Positions 1 to 23,798 are shown, counted from the first letter of the stretch. The stretch is DNA of 64,000 nt from Tachypleus tridentatus (GCF_004210375.1 NC_134835.1:71888447-71952446); one strand, 5' to 3'. Notes: a model not told the origin generated them from the letters alone. Made by a program: numbers and translations.

Positions 1-240
1 GGGGATTATTTCCATTAATCGTCCTTAATTTAGCAATGTAAGACTAGAGAAGGCGGTTAGTCATTACCACCCACCTCCAACTCTTGAGTTACTCTTTTAC
101 CAACGAATAGTGGGATTCGACCATCACATTATAACACCCCCACGGCTGAAATGGCAAGCATGTTTGGTGTGATGGGGATTCGAACCCGTGACCCTCAGAT
201 TACGAGTCGAACGCCTTAACCCACCTGGCCATGCCGGAGC
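1..240 (-). mobile_element. SINE, tRNA-Thr-like head (family A), truncated by the window edge
   Basis: Read on the minus strand, 240..~165 is a degenerate tRNA-like head. It has an A-box-like segment, an anticodon-loop-like CTCGTAA (CGT, Thr) and a B-box GGTTCGAATCC. The body (CACCCACC, ACGAATAGTGGGATT, TAATTTAGCA on the plus strand) is shared with the copies at 4614-4889 and 17959-18245. The 3' tail would lie left of the window. The anticodon stem has mismatches, so this is a SINE and not a working tRNA gene. Confidence 0.85.
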
Positions 241-1210
241 AGCACTTGTGGTTTGTTCTGTTTTTGTGTACAAGATTTTTTCACAAATTGGAAATCAGAT
301 CCCATTTGAAGACTTGATAAAAAACAGTAGAATTTCTATGTACATGTAGTTAACTGCACAGTAACAAAGTCTGATGGACATGTCCATTACATTTTAGTTT
401 ATCTACTGTGAAAAACTTAAAACTGATAAAGTTTAACACAGAAAAATACTTCACCCAGCAAGAAAAGAAAGGTTAAAATGTCAAAGGTCATTTTTCCTTA
501 ATTGAAATGCTTTCTTTATGTTGCAAGGCAATTAAATGGTTTTAAAACGTTTTAACTCCTATGTTGAAGTGACCACATTTATAAAGCAATGTCTGAAATG
601 AATTTGAGAAATGTATTGAAGATCACAATTATTCAGAGTTGTGTTTATAAATATTAATGTACAAATTATATTTTCCATATTGTTATTTAATCTTCAAATG
701 TTCCTTCATAGATAATTTATTCTTTTTCTTATTAATGAGAAAATATTTAAAATAACCATCTCACCTCATTTAGTCTTAAGCCTCAAGTAGTTTTTGCATC
801 TGTACATGTACACTTAAACAGAATTCACTATTGTGTTATTAAATTGTACATTACACCATGTAACAAAACTTTTACTTTTTCTTGTTCCCGGGCAGAAAGT
901 GTTATTTCCCAATTGCTTATGCCTAAAGTAAATGGAAAAGTCCTATTTTTCTCTTCACACTTTGCTTTTGTGACCTGGGTAATGAGATTTTCAAATTTAC
1001 CCATTTTCCAGAACATTGCAGGTAAATTCAGTGCTGAATAGCCGACAGAGAATTTTCTCAAACTTATAAGAATTTTCTAGAATGTTGTAAAACTTGCAAA
1101 CATTTTCTAGAACATTCCATTGTCATATATATACATACATACAGGGGCTCATCACTCACCACTCCAGTTTAGTTCTAGCTGCCTAAGTGAACACATAGAC
1201 CTCCTGATTT
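241..1210. other. AT-rich sequence without recognised gene
   Basis: No exon-like block, repeat family or RNA gene was recognised. The short open frames around 830-1060 overlap on both strands and resemble nothing known. Confidence 0.5.
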
Positions 1211-1218
1211 TATCAGAG

Positions 1219-3100
1219 ATGGCATCAAGAAGCTGAAACATTCTCTAGATGCATTTGGCTATGTATGTGGGCAATTTATCAAGACAAGAGCGAAAAGTAC
1301 TCTGTGACAGCATCTGTTAAAATGTGTGAAGCCTGCAAGGCATATTTCAGCATGCCTGTCAGGAATCAATACAAACCCTCTGCACTTCATTTTATTTGCG
1401 AGCACTGCAAAAAAACTCTAGAAGTTAACACGGACAATTTTTGCTTGCTTGAATAGTAAGATTTTATATTATGCAAATTTTAGATCTTTTAAAATTTAAA
1501 TATCTTTAAATTAATTGTTTTATAATTTCTAATAGTATAGAAAAATTATCACAAAATATTTTGCATGATCCTCTTACACATTAGTTGTGGATGAAATAAA
1601 TTTATTCTTCATAATAATTTTATTTTGCTCTTTTGCAGGATGGTACAAGGGGAAAAAATATCCATGAAGTATCGTTATTTGAAGAATTTGGTATGAACCC
1701 ACTGATCATTCAAACAATTGCTACTTCTGCAAGGTGGACCCTTCCAAACGTTAGGCTAGCAAGAATGTATCTGCTATCAAGTATCTGGACCTTCCAACAT
1801 CCATCTCCCAAGTGCCACACTACCCTGAACTCCCTGTGCCCATTCTGCCGTCCTCAGAAGAGAGTAGCAAATCAGAAGAGGAGGTAGACATTGAAGATCC
1901 AGATTACAATTTCAGAGGTGCAGCTGTTGACAGAAACCCATATTACCCCAACCAAAGAGACATCAATAACTTGATCAGAGATCTTGGTCTAACAAAGTAG
2001 AATGCTAAGGTTTTGACATCTAGGCTCAAGGAGTGGGATTTGTTAGATGAAAGTGTGCAAGTCACAAGTCAGAGGAAGCATCACCAACATTTTGAAGCCT
2101 CTTCACCCATCAAGATGGACTCTGCTTCTGCCACAATGTATCCAGTCTGTGCAAAGCAACTGGAATTACCTGTAACCTAAACAAGTGGCACCTCTTCATC
2201 CAGAAGTCTCAAAGCTGTGCTGCTCCATAACGGGAATAAGTATCCGTCTCTTTCTCCTGGCTCATTCGGTGCACCTTAAAGAGGAATACAACAGCGTCAA
2301 GACCTTGCTAGAAGCCTTGAAGTATGATGAATATGGCTGGGAGATTATCAAAGACATCAAAATGGTGGCATTCCTGATGGGTCTCCAAGGAGGCTTTACC
2401 AAGTTTCACTGTTATCTTTGCCTTTGGGACAGCAGAGACACTGCAGTGCACTACAACAGGAAGCACTAGCCACAATGGACCAAGTTCTCTAGGGGGAGGC
2501 ACAATATCAAGTGTGAGTCACTAGTGGACTTACAAAAGGTGTTGTTCCCACCATTGTACATAAAATTGGGTCTTATGAAATAATTTGTCACAGCTCTTGA
2601 TAAGGAGTCTACAGCCTTCAAATACCTTCGAGACTTCTTCCCTAAGCTGTATGAGGCAAAGGTCAAAGATGGTGTCTTCGTTGGACCACAAATAAAGAAG
2701 ATCCTCGAGTACACAGAATTCCTCAAGAAGCTCAATAGGAAGGAAAAAAACTTGAGGATAGCTTTGTCACAGTGGTTCAGAGCTTCTTGGGCAATCACAA
2801 GGCCAAATATTATTATGTGGTATTGATTGAGGCTGTGGTGAAGAACTATAGCAGAATGGACTGCAGAATTTCCCTGGAAGTCCATATCCTTGACACTCAT
2901 CTTGATAAATTCAAGGAAAACATGGGAACATACTCAGAGGAGCAATGCAAGCACTTCCACCAAGATATATTGGACTTTGAACACCGCTACCAAGAAGTGT
3001 AAAATGAAAACACGATGGGAGACTATATTCGGGAACTGATACGTGAAAGTGATTTACATTATACTCGCAAATCTCAAAAAAATACTCACTTCTAAACATT
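1219..3100 (+). pseudogene. Broken copy of a multi-copy arthropod repeat gene, unplaced family
   Basis: The coding signal runs from ATG 1219 to about 3095 with stops and frameshifts. An N-terminal segment carries a Cys/His pattern (CEACKAYF ... FICEHCKKTLE, 1324-1422). A gap from about 1424 to 1638 ends in TTTTGCAG and looks like a retained intron. The signal resumes with GWYKGKK (1639), an acidic stretch (SSEESSKSEEEVDIEDPDY, ~1855-1910), LIRDLGLTK, then LKEEYNSVKTLLEALKYDEY (2278-2335), CYLCLWDSRD with two Cys, FVGPQIKKILE, FLGNHKA and HILDTHLDKFKENMGTYSEE (~2884-2943). From memory, very similar proteins occur in many copies in arthropod genomes as uncharacterised predictions. A mobile-element origin is likely but I cannot name the superfamily. 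The intron-like gap argues against a processed retrocopy. Confidence 0.6.
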
Positions 3101-4602
3101 TTTGTTAATTTTTGTATAGTGTTAGTATAAATACATGTAAATCTTGATTCATATGTTGTTTTATTCAGACCTTATGTAAATGAAAATGTGCAAATTTGCC
3201 CATTTTTACAGAGAAAATAAGTTAATTTCTAAATTTCATTATCCAGATCACAAAAGCAAAGTTTGAAGGGAATAATGGCCGTTTTCTGTACTTTTACAAT
3301 ATAAGCAATTAAGAAATAACACATACTATACAGGAACAAAATTTGTGTTACATAGTGTTATCATTCTTTGTTTTTAATGACTTAAGGTATCAATCCAGAA
3401 AATTTTTTCATAGACAGTGGTATCCAGTAGCATTATAATTAGATGAAACATTTTTGTTATGATATAAAACATGGTATGTATTTAAGTCCAGTGTTTAAGA
3501 TTTTAGTATATACTTAAAAGTTTTATAAATTTTCCAGTATGTACATTTTTTATAGTTGTATAACTGAAGAACAACCTAATTTTCTGCATCAACATTTTTG
3601 TTTACTCTTCCTGGAGACAAATGTAGCAAATTAACTACAAGAAATGTAATTGGTTCCTCATTCTCTCAATACTGGTCTATAACTGTATCCTCGGTGAATC
3701 TTGTATTTATGTCTCTGTCAAAGTAGTCAACTGCACACTGTATGTTAGTCATAGACTTAATACTTTCCTCAGTGAAGTTGTTTGCATATATACATCTTTG
3801 AGTAAGATACCATGATTTGAAACAAATCATAAAAGGAACACAGATTAAAAACACATTTTACTACTATAAAAAATTCTAAAAAGTCATTCAAATTAAAAAT
3901 TAACACAAAATTCATTGCTGTTACACACTGATAAAACACAGGGTCACTCAAGCCTAATTTGACAGACTTATATTAAAAATGCATTAGCTGTTAGTAAACA
4001 AAACAGCAAAAAGTCAAAATTAAGTCTTCCTAAACACTTCACATTTTCCTTAACAACTTCATCATGTAATGGAAAATACGATGGTAAAATTTTGGAAACC
4101 AAATACTCCAATTTTCTTTCAAGCAAATGAATGAGTCATTCTGTTACACTCCAGGCACAGGCTTGCATCAAGTTCTGAAGATCACCATGGTCACAAGTCC
4201 TGTAGAAATATGATAACAAGCTTTCAATCGTTTTGTTTGAAATGATGATTAAAATAATCAGAAACAGAAAACAAATGTTTTTGAAAATGAAAAGTAAACT
4301 CTGCACATAATGTTTAACAACATAATTTTGAAAACTATTTAAAACCAGCATGTATTTATATTATTGTATACTTGCATGGTCAGTTTTGTTAATTTCACTC
4401 AATACTCTTAGCATTTTAACAACAGTCTGAAGAAACATTTCACAAAACCATTTTCCATTACATAGCATTAACTTACAAGTTCCCATGAATTCTATTTAAC
4501 ATCTTTGTTACTACAGTTCCTCGCAAAAAATATTATATATATGTATTAAACATATAAATATATATATTTATTTATTTATTTATTTATTAGTGGTGTGTAA
4601 AT
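3101..4602. other. Non-coding AT-rich stretch beyond the MOSPD1-like stop
   Basis: No exon or repeat family was identified. About 70 bp near 4470-4550 resembles 6670-6745 in the MOSPD1-like intron 3; both carry CCCATGAATTCTA and CAAAAAATATTA. Confidence 0.4.
4565..4589. repeat. (ATTT)n microsatellite
   Basis: About six ATTT units directly follow a TA-rich run, just left of a SINE insertion. Confidence 0.9.
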
Positions 4603-4613
4603 AAATCTTCACT

Positions 4614-4889
4614 TTTGTTTGTTTGTTTTGGAATTTCGCACAAAGCTACTCGAGGGCTATCTGTGCTAACCGTCCCTAATTTAGCAGTGTAAGACTAGAG
4701 GGAAGGCAGCTAGTCATCACCACCCACTGCCAACTCTTGGGCTACTCTTTTACCAACGAATAGTGGGATTGACTGTCACATTATACACCCCCACGGCTGG
4801 GAGGGCGAGCATGTTTAGCGTGACGCGGGCGCGAACCGCGACCCTCAGATTATAAGTCGCACGCCTTACTCGCTCGGCCATGCCAGGCC
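4614..4889 (-). mobile_element. SINE family A (Thr-like head), full length with target duplication
   Basis: Full-length copy of the family-A SINE. On the minus strand it has a tRNA-like head (4889..~4812), a body shared with 1-240 and 17959-18245, and a tail with AGATAGCCCTCGAGTAGC, GCTTTGTGCG and AAACAAACAAA. It is flanked by the 11-bp direct repeat AAATCTTCACT at 4603-4613 and 4890-4900, the expected target-site duplication. It lies about 370 bp beyond the stop codon of the MOSPD1-like gene and so may be within or near its 3' UTR. Confidence 0.93.
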
Positions 4890-5262
4890 AAATCTTCACT
4901 ACTTTACTATGAAATGTAAGTATTGTCACTACTGTTTTTATGTATCTACACCTTTTAAATTTATACAATTCAATACCTCCTATTAGGAACTCTGAGTAAA
5001 TTTTAAAATATACTGTATCCCAGTCAAAAACATTAATATCAGTCATGTAAAATACCAAGAGAAAGTATCATACTGTATATACTGAGGCAATGCTTTACGT
5101 TTGATGTTCCACTCAACTGACATTTACATATTTTACAAAAAATACTGCAGTAATTTTTAATACATATTTATACTGAACACTTGATATTTATGTGTAATGC
5201 ACATATTTGTTGTGACATAAAATTTTTGAAGGTACTAATTCAAAAGGAATAATACATGTATA

Positions 5263-16910
<11,648 letters not shown>

Positions 16911-17037
16911 TGTTTGTTGGTTTTTGGAATTAAGCACAAAGTTACACAATGGGCTACCTGTGCTCTGCCCACCACAGGTATCGAAACTTGGTTTCTAGCG
17001 ATGTGAGTCAATAGACGTACCGCTGTGCCACGGGAAG
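16911..17037 (-). mobile_element. SINE family B (Val-like head)
   Basis: The minus-strand head begins with GTGGCACAGCGGTACGTC-like sequence and has a degenerate TTTCGATACC B-box. The tail reads GGGCAGAGCACAGGTAGCCC, then TTGTGTAACTTTGTGC and TTAATTCC. Same family as 18851-18966 and 22802-22921. Confidence 0.85.
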
Positions 17038-17739
17038 GAGTGCTCTTACAAGTCTTGTAGAAGAAACTATACACTACAATTAATAGGGTCTACCCACAAG
17101 TTCACCTTCAGTTTGTGCTCATACCATCATTGATAGTTCAGAATTTATTCAGGCTTATAAACTGTATTCAATTTTCTTAATAGCAACGAGTTATTTTTAA
17201 ACTTGTGGGGAAGCTTACTGTTATAAGATTGGAGATCATTTAAAATAACAATTTAATTTTAGTTTCAGGGACAGTTCAAGGATTCTTCAGCATGCAATAA
17301 ATGAATGATATGTTTCCAAACCCCAGTATATTCAAAGTAATTGATGAAGCCGAAAACGCAACTATATTAAAAGTGAGGGAAAGTTTTTTTATTTCCTCAA
17401 ATGAAACCGAGGTTAAAAAATTAGAAAACTCTACTGAAATTTTACTCGCAATTTAGGTAGCTAAACTTTATTTATATTTTCATGCTCAACTGCGTAAGTT
17501 TCATAAAACTCTCACTGTGCAACGCACTGGTACATTTGTTTAAAAATGACAAACCATAGCGTAAAATAATGAACCAGATTTTTATTATACAAAGGAGTAT
17601 TGGGTCTTTAATGTAATAACAGTCGAAGTTTGAACTCTGTTGCAACTTCTCTGCCACTTGAGCAAGAAGAAAGGCAGCGATACTGCTCTTCTTGAACGTA
17701 ATTACCAAAATTTCAAATCATAAAAGTACTAATGTAGTA

Positions 17740-17896
17740 TCTCCCATTCTTAGATTACTCGCATCAGTGACCATTCCTATTTAATACATTCAAAATGATA
17801 TCATCTCTCATCTCCCATTCTTAGATTACTCAAAAGTATAACCAGACAATCAGTGACCATTCCTATTTAATACATTCAAAATGATATCATCTCTCA
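17740..17896. repeat. Tandem duplication, two units of ~70-88 bp
   Basis: TCTCCCATTCTTAGATTACTC and CAGTGACCATTCCTATTTAA plus ATGATATCATCTCTC occur twice in a row. The second unit carries a ~19-bp insertion (AAAAGTATAACCAGACAAT). The units are otherwise nearly identical, so the duplication is recent. Confidence 0.9.
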
Positions 17897-17958
17897 GTTT
17901 GGGCTCAGTTGTGTTAACCAATTTAACATCTCTCAAGTTGGATATAATTCAAGGTGAA

Positions 17959-18245
17959 TTTTTGTTTGTTTGTTTGTTTGTTTGGGAATTTCGCACAAAG
18001 CTACTCGAGGGCTATCTGTGCTAGCCGTCCCTAATTTAGCAGTGTAAGACTAGAGGGAAGGCAGCTTGTCATCACCACCCACCGCCAACTCTTGGGCTAC
18101 TCTTTTACCAACGAATAGTGTGATTGACCGTCACGTTATACACCCCCACGGCTAGGAGGGCGAGCATGTTTAGCGCGACGCGGGCGCGAACCCGTGACCC
18201 TCAAATTACGAGTCGCACGCCTTACGCGCTAGGCCATGCCGGGCC
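17959..18245 (-). mobile_element. SINE family A (Thr-like head), full length
   Basis: Full copy with tail (TTTG)n, then GGGAATTTCGCACAAAGC, AGGGCTATCTGTGCTAGCC, the body and the tRNA-like head ending GGCCATGCCGGGCC on the plus strand. The head retains GGGTTCGCGCC on the complement. It is very similar to 4614-4889. No clear target duplication was seen. Confidence 0.92.
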
Positions 18246-18830
18246 TAATACTGTCATAATATCTATTTTTAATTTTGTAATTCGTTTGTTAGTTAGAAGG
18301 ATCCGTAGGTCTTAGTTACTATGTTAAGGTACACCTAGAAAATCGTGATTTGACATCAGAGCTTATCCAATACATTGTAAGTTAAATTATAAATAGGGAA
18401 TAACAGAAGATAGTTAAAATAAGTAGAACTGTTTCAAAACAAAGAATTGAATCAGTTAGTGTGTTTCTTGAATAATGTGGATCTTCGTTAGCTATCGAAC
18501 TTGTTGAGATACTCTGTACAATCTAGTTGAGTTCATATAAATTCCAGTATTCTTTGAAAGTTTGAACGTCATTTTTAACGTAGGCCTACAATGATTTACA
18601 ATAGTGTACAAGAGTTCAAGTTTATTGAGAAATTAAGGAAGAAAACAAATAAATGTATTACGGTTTACGTGGATTGGGCGTTTAATTATCTTCATCAAAT
18701 AAATTTATAAATGCATCACCTTCTTATACACTACATTTAAAAAAACCAAATAATTTAAGCAAGGATAAATAAAGATTTTTTTTAAAAGGTGGGTGCTCCA
18801 ACAGCCAATCACTCAAACAAAAATGAAATA
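18246..18830. other. Intergenic AT-rich stretch
   Basis: No exon-like or repeat signal recognised. Confidence 0.4.
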
Positions 18831-18850
18831 AAATTCAATATATTTGTGCT

Positions 18851-18966
18851 TGTTTGGAATTAAGCACAAAGCTACATAGAGAATTATCTGTGCTCTGCCT
18901 ATTACGGGTATCTAAACCCGGATTTTAGTGTTGTAAGTTCACAAACGTACCGCTGTGCCACTGGGA
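18851..18966 (-). mobile_element. SINE family B (Val-like head)
   Basis: Full-length family-B copy. On the plus strand it reads GGAATTAAGCACAAAGC, ATTATCTGTGCTCTGCC, ACGGGTATCTAAACCCGG and ACCGCTGTGCCACTGGGA. It is flanked by an imperfect 12-bp repeat, AAATTCAATATA (18831-18842) and AAATTTAATATA (18969-18980). Confidence 0.88.
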
Positions 18967-19000
18967 GTAAATTTAATATAACCTGAAAAATATACATAAC

Positions 19001-19119
19001 GTGTGTGTGTTTTCGTATAGCAAAGCCACAAAGTGCTATCTGCTCAGCCCACCAAGGGGAATCGAACCCCTGATTTTAGCATTGTAAATCCGGAGACATA
19101 CCGCTGTATTAGCGGGGGG
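19001..19119 (-). mobile_element. SINE family C (Val-like head) with perfect 18-bp target duplication
   Basis: Plus strand: (GT)n, TATAGCAAAGCCACA, CTATCTGCTCAGCCCACC, GGGGAATCGAACCCCTGA, ATTGTAAATCCGGAGACATA, CCGCTGTATTAGCGGGG. The repeat CTGAAAAATATACATAAC is present exactly at 18983-19000 and 19120-19137. The perfect flank marks a young insertion. Confidence 0.95.
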
Positions 19120-19137
19120 CTGAAAAATATACATAAC

Positions 19138-19709
19138 TAAATAAAACTAGCAAATAAACATAGTGTAAAATAAAATATAAAATTAATTAATCCAGACAAA
19201 TATCTCAGAGAGAATAATAGAAATTAATTTTCTAATTAAAACTGATAATAAGAGAAGAAGTATTAAAAAATAACCACAGTGAACGAGAAAGAATTAAAAA
19301 CAAAACTATATATTAAAATTCAGGGCAACACTACAAGCATACAATAAAAATTTGCACGGAGTCGAATGGAACAAATCTAGATGCAAAAATAAATATTATT
19401 CAAAACTAATATTAAAACTATCTGAACTGCTCAATATTTAATGCAGTTCCAAGTGGAATACGGAATAAAAACAAATGACGCAAAATTAAATGAAATGAAT
19501 CGCTGAGCATAAGTTAAAACACAGAATATATGAACATGATACTAAATTAAATACAGCATTTAACTTACAGATCAAGTATGTAGCTCAATTCCGTGGCGAA
19601 ATGAAATTATTCCCCCAATCTTGCGATGGTGATAAGGTTTATATCATCTGGTTTCAGAGCAAAAAGCAGATCAACCAATAAATAATCAAGAAATTTATAA
19701 AGACATATA
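19138..19709. other. Intergenic AT-rich stretch
   Basis: Purine-rich on the plus strand; no coding or repeat family recognised. Confidence 0.4.
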
Positions 19710-20760
19710 CAGTGGTGGAATAATGCATTGCATCGTTTAATTTCCTAAACTATACTACAGAATCTTCGTTTATTTTCATACCCTAAGACATGTAGATTCA
19801 AATATGTTTCTTGGATGATTCTATACTGTCTAATTATTAAATTAACGGCTTTAGAGGCTGTCTGAGTATTGCATGAGCCGTTGTTTGTCAATAAGTAGAG
19901 GTTGTTACTGACAGTCTGTTTAGAAGTCTATCTACTGCAACATGCATGTGAGGCTATCATGGCCAAAGGTTGCAATTTAACTCGATGAAAACATACATTC
20001 ATTGTTTTTTGAACAACTATAGACTTTTGATGAGGCAAATTGCTAGAAGAATTCAATCTAACCAAGCTGCTCTCAAACACTTGGTGTAGAGATATAGAAA
20101 GAATGACTGTAAAGAGAAGAGGAAAGATAAAAAGAAAGCTTCCACATTTGCCTGCGATCGTGTTCTGGATGCATGAGTTTACAGAATCATCGACTGTCAC
20201 CACAATGTATCAAAGTCAAGAGCACTACAGGAACCTTCAGAGATTGCTGTCGCCTTGCACATCATCCATTCTCGCCTTTATTCAGCTAATATTTAACTAA
20301 AATAGACAAGAAATAAACCCCTCATCACCAACAAAATAAGGCCCAACTGGGCCAAAGAGTATGTTGATTGAATTGAAGCGATGTGGAACAAGAGATCTTC
20401 TAAAATGCATCAAAGCTCAACCTGTCCAAGTGCGATGGAAAACACATTGTACAACATTGATGTGGAGAAGAGTTTCATCTAGCTTTCTTAATGCAACTGT
20501 GTTACCTACAGAGCCATGTGATATGGGGATGTATCTCGAGCAAGAGTGTAGGTCGAGTATATTCTGTTAAAATGTTGTCAATGCCGACAAGTATATTCAA
20601 ATCCTCGAGACCTGGTTAAAGCCATGAATTCAGTATGATTTTGGTGCATATGAATAATGCGTATTTCAGAATAGCTCTGATCCATACCACAAGGCTAAAA
20701 AAGGTCAATAATATTCAGCAATCCATGCAGTATTCGTGAAATAATGAAATTTCTCTGAAT
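19710..20760 (+). pseudogene. Old Tc1-like transposon relic
   Basis: A candidate 5' terminus is CAGTGGTGGAATAATGC at 19710, next to TA. The transposase remnant is scattered over frames: LLMRQIARRIQSNQAALKHL (helix-turn-helix, ~20020-20080), YRKNDCKEKRK, then NKIRPNWAKEYVD (20332-20370, the linker before the catalytic core), NADKYIQILETWLKP (20583-20627) and YHKAKK (~20686). These pieces are in the order found in Tc1 transposases. Stops and frameshifts occur throughout and the catalytic residues cannot be followed. No matching 3' terminus was found. Confidence 0.65.
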
Positions 20761-20959
20761 ATGTATTGAAAAGGCATCTTAGATTTTATTTCATTACTTA
20801 AGGTGAAAGACTAATTGTGATGGGAAAGGACTAACACATTATTCTGGCCAGACACTAGCTCAACTCTCAACCAAGAGACAATCTGATGCTTTTTGGTACA
20901 AGGTTTAAAGTCCTTCCATCTGTTGGCAGCATAGTGCTAACAGTGACTGTCCAATTTCT

Positions 20960-21865
20960 CGATCATTTTTATCACCATATACTCAGAAATGATACTTGGA
21001 ACAATCATAGAAAGTTTGATGTTCTGGCTTTTTGCATGAAGCTATGAACTAAAGCTTACTGAAATTGCCAAATATTATTCTATTATTATGTGTGAATAAA
21101 CTTTAAGTTCATTTTCTGGATATGAGGGACTATGAGCCCCCTTTATCAGAGAAAAATAGTAATATCCATTTCTTCCAGAGCTGCAATGAAATATATTTTG
21201 ACCACACACACGTACTCATTCTAGTTATAAAACTATGGAAGATACCACTAAAAATGAAAGCCTGAGAAATAGTGGTCAGGGCTTGACCAGATCATGGTTG
21301 CAGAGACAGTGACTGTGATATTTATGCTGCGATGATTGGCACTCTCCACTTTTGGCAATGTTGTAGAGTTAGAAGGATCTTTTATCTGCATCATCTTCTC
21401 TTGTAAAATCAAGGAGCACACAGTGACTGATAGGCTAAGTATGTAATTCAAATCTGTGGTCAAATGGAAATATTCCTCTTTTTTGTATAAGTAATCAGAT
21501 TTTTACTAGTTGGTTTCAGAGACAGCAGCTAGTAGTCAAAAACTGGTCGTTTTATTAAAACTTGAAACCTTCAAATCAATTTAGTCTCTGATAGTTCAGA
21601 TATTCAGTTAACAGTAAAAGGCTGTGCTTCATAATTTGCACACTAATAGTGGTTGGAGCAATCACAGGAAGTTGAGTAATTTCATTCTTTACATGAAGCT
21701 GCAAATATAAGCTTGCTGAAATTGCCAAATATAGCTCTAGTGTTAAGTGTCAATAAACTTTGAAAAGCTTTCTAGAAATTGGAAACCATGGTGCTCCTTT
21801 TTTCATACGAAAAAGAAAATATTCATTTTTTTCATAGCTGTGATGATATATCTGGTTGCGACCAC
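20960..21865 (+). repeat. Diverged direct duplication, spacing ~657 bp
   Basis: About 200 bp at ~20990-21205 recurs at ~21650-21865. Shared blocks are GGAACAATCA/GGAGCAATCA, GCATGAAGCT/ACATGAAGCT, AAGCTTACTGAAATTGCC/AAGCTTGCTGAAATTGCC and AATAAACTTT. The relation to the Tc1 relic just upstream is unknown. Confidence 0.6.
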
Positions 21866-21869
21866 AAAA

Positions 21870-22801
21870 TGTCCAAGAAAACATTTACCGTATTGATCCT
21901 GTTATAAGGCGATGTTTCTAGCCATCTACCCATCTCTCAGTTTTTAGGACATATCAAGAACATAGACATAGCTGTTATCATGGCTGTCCAAAACTTTTTA
22001 TCTAAGAGAGTACTTCTCCTAGTCCTTGTCAAGAGCATACGAGGTATGAGACCGCACACGAACCCACTCTTTGCTAGACTTATATTAATAATTATTTCTA
22101 AACTCCTTATCAAAAACATACGTTTAAACTGGTCAGAAGTAATTGTGGTTCCGATAATTCAATAATAAATCGTTGCAAACTTTTACCAACAAACTGTCAG
22201 TCAAAACATATGTGATCAAATCAAAGCTAAATATTGTTTAGATGTAGGCGAAATTCAGCGTGAAAGTTCACATGATAGGTCAGTGTCGATTAATATAAAA
22301 AATCAATTTATTTGGAGTATTCTCTTTTTTTGCAGCTGCTTTTTATGTATAGCAAAAGGTTTAATGATAAGGTATTATATACAATCAAAATTACTTTCGA
22401 AAAAATAGAAGAAAAATTCACGTAAGCCTGCCAGTCAGTTTTAAGTACCTGAGTAAAGTACAATACATCCTACCACATTGTTTCAAATAGTTTGATTGAC
22501 TGTATTTTGTTCAGTAAAATATTTGCCTTTTAGCAAAAAGTCTGCGGTGAACAGTTGAAAGTTTATTTTCGTTTTCCAGTTGTGAAAATTCAAGTTATTT
22601 AAAACTTGAAAGTCAGAAAATAGTTAGATAGTTCCTAAAACGAGAAAGAAAATGCCAAAAAGGTATATAGTAAATGACCTAAAGATGGGCCAACAAAATG
22701 TGAAAAAACTGCTAATAGTGGGTAACTGCCAATCTTTTCGCACGAAATAACAGCAAAAACTAAGCCATTTCTAAAATCAATTTGGAAATTTAACGTATTA
22801 G
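21870..22801. other. Intergenic AT-rich stretch
   Basis: Nothing recognised; the open frames near 21937-22165 overlap on both strands. Confidence 0.4.
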
Positions 22802-22921
22802 CTTGTATGAAATTAAGCACAAAGCTACACAATGAGATATCTGTGCTCTATCCACCACGAGTATCGAAACTTGGTTTCAAGCAGTAAGAGACCGCAAACA
22901 TTTCACTGTGACTCAGAGGAA
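22802..22921 (-). mobile_element. SINE family B (Val-like head), diverged
   Basis: Plus strand: GAAATTAAGCACAAAGCTAC, GATATCTGTGCTCTATCCACC, GAGTATCGAAACTTGGTTTC. The head is more mutated than in the other two family-B copies. Confidence 0.82.
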
Positions 22922-23798
22922 TAAAGTATTAGTAACAGTAAATACAAAGTACTGAATCATAGTATTGTAAAGTAAACCCTGTACCTTGTTAGTCACCTTC
23001 ATGTGATTTGTACGATGCATCTACTTGACCTAAAGTTTCTACCAACGAACTTAGAGTAAGAATTATGAAACACAAACCAATACAGCTTAAAGAAACCAAC
23101 GCTTAATTTCCAAAACTTCTGATTGCCGCAAAGTAGAATCCACAAATATTAACAAACCTTGTTTAGTTTACCCTATACTGGCAGATGCTGTATTTTACTT
23201 TTGCTGTAAGCGATTTGGTGAAGATCGGAGAGTATTTAATCAAAGGTTTTCCAAATAAAAAAGGTTATCTCGAACACTATCTGAACACTAAGCTTACCAA
23301 TTACACAAAGATAAACTTCTAGAAATCACTTTACAAAACGAAATTAAAATAGAAAAACACATTTTCAAAAACAAAACTAAAGAAGGCAAAACAACGATGG
23401 CATGGACTGTATCTTGTATTTAAAGTCACAGAATTTAGTCTTTCATGATTCATATAACAATGGAAATGTTTTTACAGCTGCTGGAGCTATCACTCAGACA
23501 TGATCCTTCATGGCTGATCATTTGCAATCCGTTCGGCAAATCGCTAGAACTGAATAAAAGCTCAATAATCGGAGCGCTTTCGAAAGGTCCACCTTTCCAA
23601 GGATTTCAGGTTATAGAATTTTGTTCATTTCTATCAAGACGTTTTGAACCTACATATTTTTCTAACATTATGAATTCAGAAAGTTGCTAACGTTCGTTAT
23701 TTAGCAAGGATAACCAACATAAATTTGAGAAGCTGTTAGCTAAGACTGTGACTGGAAGGATTCGAGACAAAATTTCTTTTGTTTTAATAACACAACTA
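22922..23798. other. Intergenic stretch
   Basis: No feature recognised. The 81-codon open frame at 23445-23690 has no recognisable domain and no supported splice context. Confidence 0.35.

Noticed and set aside
165-240. Possible tRNA-Thr gene on the minus strand
   Set aside because: It is the head of a repeated SINE with mismatched stems; similar heads occur at 4812-4889 and 18168-18245.
2466-2900. 144-codon minus-strand open frame
   Set aside because: Shadow of the repeated gene on the plus strand; that strand carries the recognisable blocks.
4750-5058. 102-codon minus-strand open frame
   Set aside because: Runs through the SINE and flanking sequence; no domain.
18124-18315. 63-codon plus-strand open frame
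   Set aside because: Antisense reading of the tRNA-like SINE head.
19030-19119. Possible tRNA-Val gene on the minus strand
   Set aside because: Head of a family-C SINE with its own target duplication.
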